A stretch of DNA of 64,000 nucleotides from Desulfobacterales bacterium (lineage in GTDB: Bacteria; Desulfobacterota; Desulfobacteria; Desulfobacterales; JAAELO01), in NCBI GenBank assembly GCA_024226555.1, contig JAAELO010000631.1:1-64000 (forward strand), written 5' to 3'. How positions within the stretch are numbered: the first letter of the stretch is position 1; the number at the start of each line of letters is the position of its first letter. A program made the position numbers and the translations under genes. Below the pieces are notes generated by a model. It was not told where the DNA came from and searched no databases. It saw only the letters and a list, made by a program, of their open reading frames with translations. Below, piece after piece: positions 63,288 through 64,000 of the stretch.

Positions 63288-63454
63288 GGGAACCTATAAT
63301 AATTAGAATTTTTATTGAAATACAACGTTTATAAAAGCTTTTAGTTTTATAATATCTCTGTATTAGAAAAAATAACGAGATGATTTTAAAACATTTTTTT
63401 TTTTTCGTGATAACGCAGTAATTCGGTCAAAAGGCAATTATTATAGGTTTCCTT
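63288..63454 (+). repeat. MITE-like element, copy 7
   Basis: It begins GGGAACCTATAATAATTAGA and ends CAATTATTATAGGTTTCCTT. Contains GAAATACAACGTTTATAAAA and AATTCGGTCAAAAGGCAAT. It lies between the LolB-like gene and the Mrp gene. Confidence 0.85.
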
Positions 63455-63484
63455 AAAGAAAATAATTCATCTTAGGAGTTGCAA

Positions 63485-64000
63485 ATGATTCATAATAGCG
63501 TAAATGAAGCTAAAAGCAGTGCTTGTGGAGGCGGACCGAAAAGCCAAAGCGATAAAAATATTGAGGAAAACCTATCAAAGATTAAAAATAAGATCTTTGT
63601 TATGAGTGGTAAAGGTGGTGTTGGCAAAAGCAGTATCGCAGCAAATATTGCTGCAGGACTTGCAGATAAAGGTTTTAAGGTTGGTTTAATGGATGTTGAC
63701 CTTCATGGACCAAGTATCGCAACCATTACCGGAATTAGTGGATTATTAGATATAAATATGAATAAACAGCTTATTCCTGCACAGTGTGGTGAGAATTTAG
63801 GTGTTATTTCAATGCAGTCATTAATGAAAGACACCGACCAGGCTGTTATTTGGAGGGGCCCAGCTAAAGCTGGAATGATCCACCAGTTTATTGGTTCTGT
63901 TCATTGGGGAAATCTTGATTATCTTATTATAGATGCACCTCCTGGAACAGGAGATGAACCACTTACTGTTATTCAGGCAATTAAAGATGCTAAAGCTCTA
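63485..64000 (+). CDS. Mrp/NBP35-type ATP-binding iron-sulfur carrier (truncated by window end)
   Basis: The first 172 codons of a P-loop ATPase of the Mrp/ApbC/NBP35 family. An N-terminal CGGG cluster (SSACGGGPKSQ) is followed by the deviant Walker A MSGKGGVGKSSIAANIAAGL, VGLMDVDLHGPSI, the switch region AVIWRGPAKAGMIHQFIG and the Walker B LDYLIIDAPPGTGDEPLT. It transfers Fe-S clusters to apoproteins. The ATG at 63485 follows TTAGGAGTTGCAA, a good ribosome-binding site. The frame is open to the last base of the window. Confidence 0.95.
   Translation, partial: MIHNSVNEAKSSACGGGPKSQSDKNIEENLSKIKNKIFVMSGKGGVGKSSIAANIAAGLADKGFKVGLMDVDLHGPSIATITGISGLLDINMNKQLIPAQCGENLGVISMQSLMKDTDQAVIWRGPAKAGMIHQFIGSVHWGNLDYLIIDAPPGTGDEPLTVIQAIKDAKAL

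Overview
This is an AT-rich chromosomal window from a Gram-negative bacterium with an outer membrane. The envelope genes include a TolC-like channel with an RND pump, an outer-membrane barrel protein, several lipoproteins with lipoboxes, lspA, lgt and a LolB-like lipoprotein. The sigma-32-like factor with a lysine-rich tail, the unusually long DNA polymerase III delta subunit and the DHH-CBS protein look most like what I know from Desulfobacterota-type deltaproteobacteria. That placement is an inference from memory, not a search result.

Layout. (1) Positions 1-11,500: a polymorphic-toxin locus on the minus strand. It has one huge secreted SpvB-VCBS-RHS protein with an HNH-like nuclease tip and a SUKH (SMI1/KNR4) immunity gene. 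An orphan RHS tip with a different toxin domain and a membrane immunity gene lies downstream. Both toxin/immunity cassettes have the same RHS end on one side and the same ~320-bp terminator-bearing repeat on the other. (2) 11,500-18,240: a tripartite RND efflux operon, then a small bacteriohemerythrin operon containing an unlisted 56-codon gene. (3) 18,735-24,034: arginine succinyltransferase catabolism (astC, an M20 hydrolase, astA, astB); astD and a classical astE are absent here. (4) 24,083-32,525: two unknown genes, a queuosine-tRNA mannosyltransferase-like gene overlapping rsmG, then ileS, lspA, lgt, a holA-like gene and a small gene. (5) 32,600-35,886: alanine use (ald, lrp-type regulator, sodium/alanine symporter). 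(6) 36,080-37,956: a TPR protein with a histone-H1-like tandem-repeat tail, and a membrane PAS-like protein. (7) 38,308-43,582: a complete oleA-oleB-(new membrane gene)-oleC-oleD cluster for long-chain olefin synthesis. (8) 43,747-45,039: a DHH-CBS phosphoesterase. (9) 45,195-51,713: a three-gene SMC/kleisin/KITE operon related to MukBEF, MksBEF and Wadjet, without a recognisable JetD nuclease and with altered Walker motifs. (10) 51,838-59,203: a ComFB-like protein, a small DNA-binding-like protein and a divergent tyrosine recombinase around a 28-bp palindrome, SIMPL, barrel, FxsA and nitroreductase genes, small unknown genes and tRNA-Arg(TCT). (11) 59,609-64,000: a sigma-32-like factor with a lysine-rich N-terminus, a TPR lipoprotein, a LolB-like lipoprotein and the start of an Mrp/NBP35 ATPase that runs off the window.

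A family of noncoding MITE-like repeats of about 130-180 bp, ending in GGGAACCTCTAATAATT-type inverted ends, sits in at least seven intergenic gaps in both orientations. One of them supplies the last codons and stop of oleD. The strongest candidates for new biology are the SMC operon, the doubly flanked toxin cassettes, the extra gene inside the ole cluster, the bacterial queuosine mannosyltransferase-like gene and the M20 hydrolase inside the arginine pathway.
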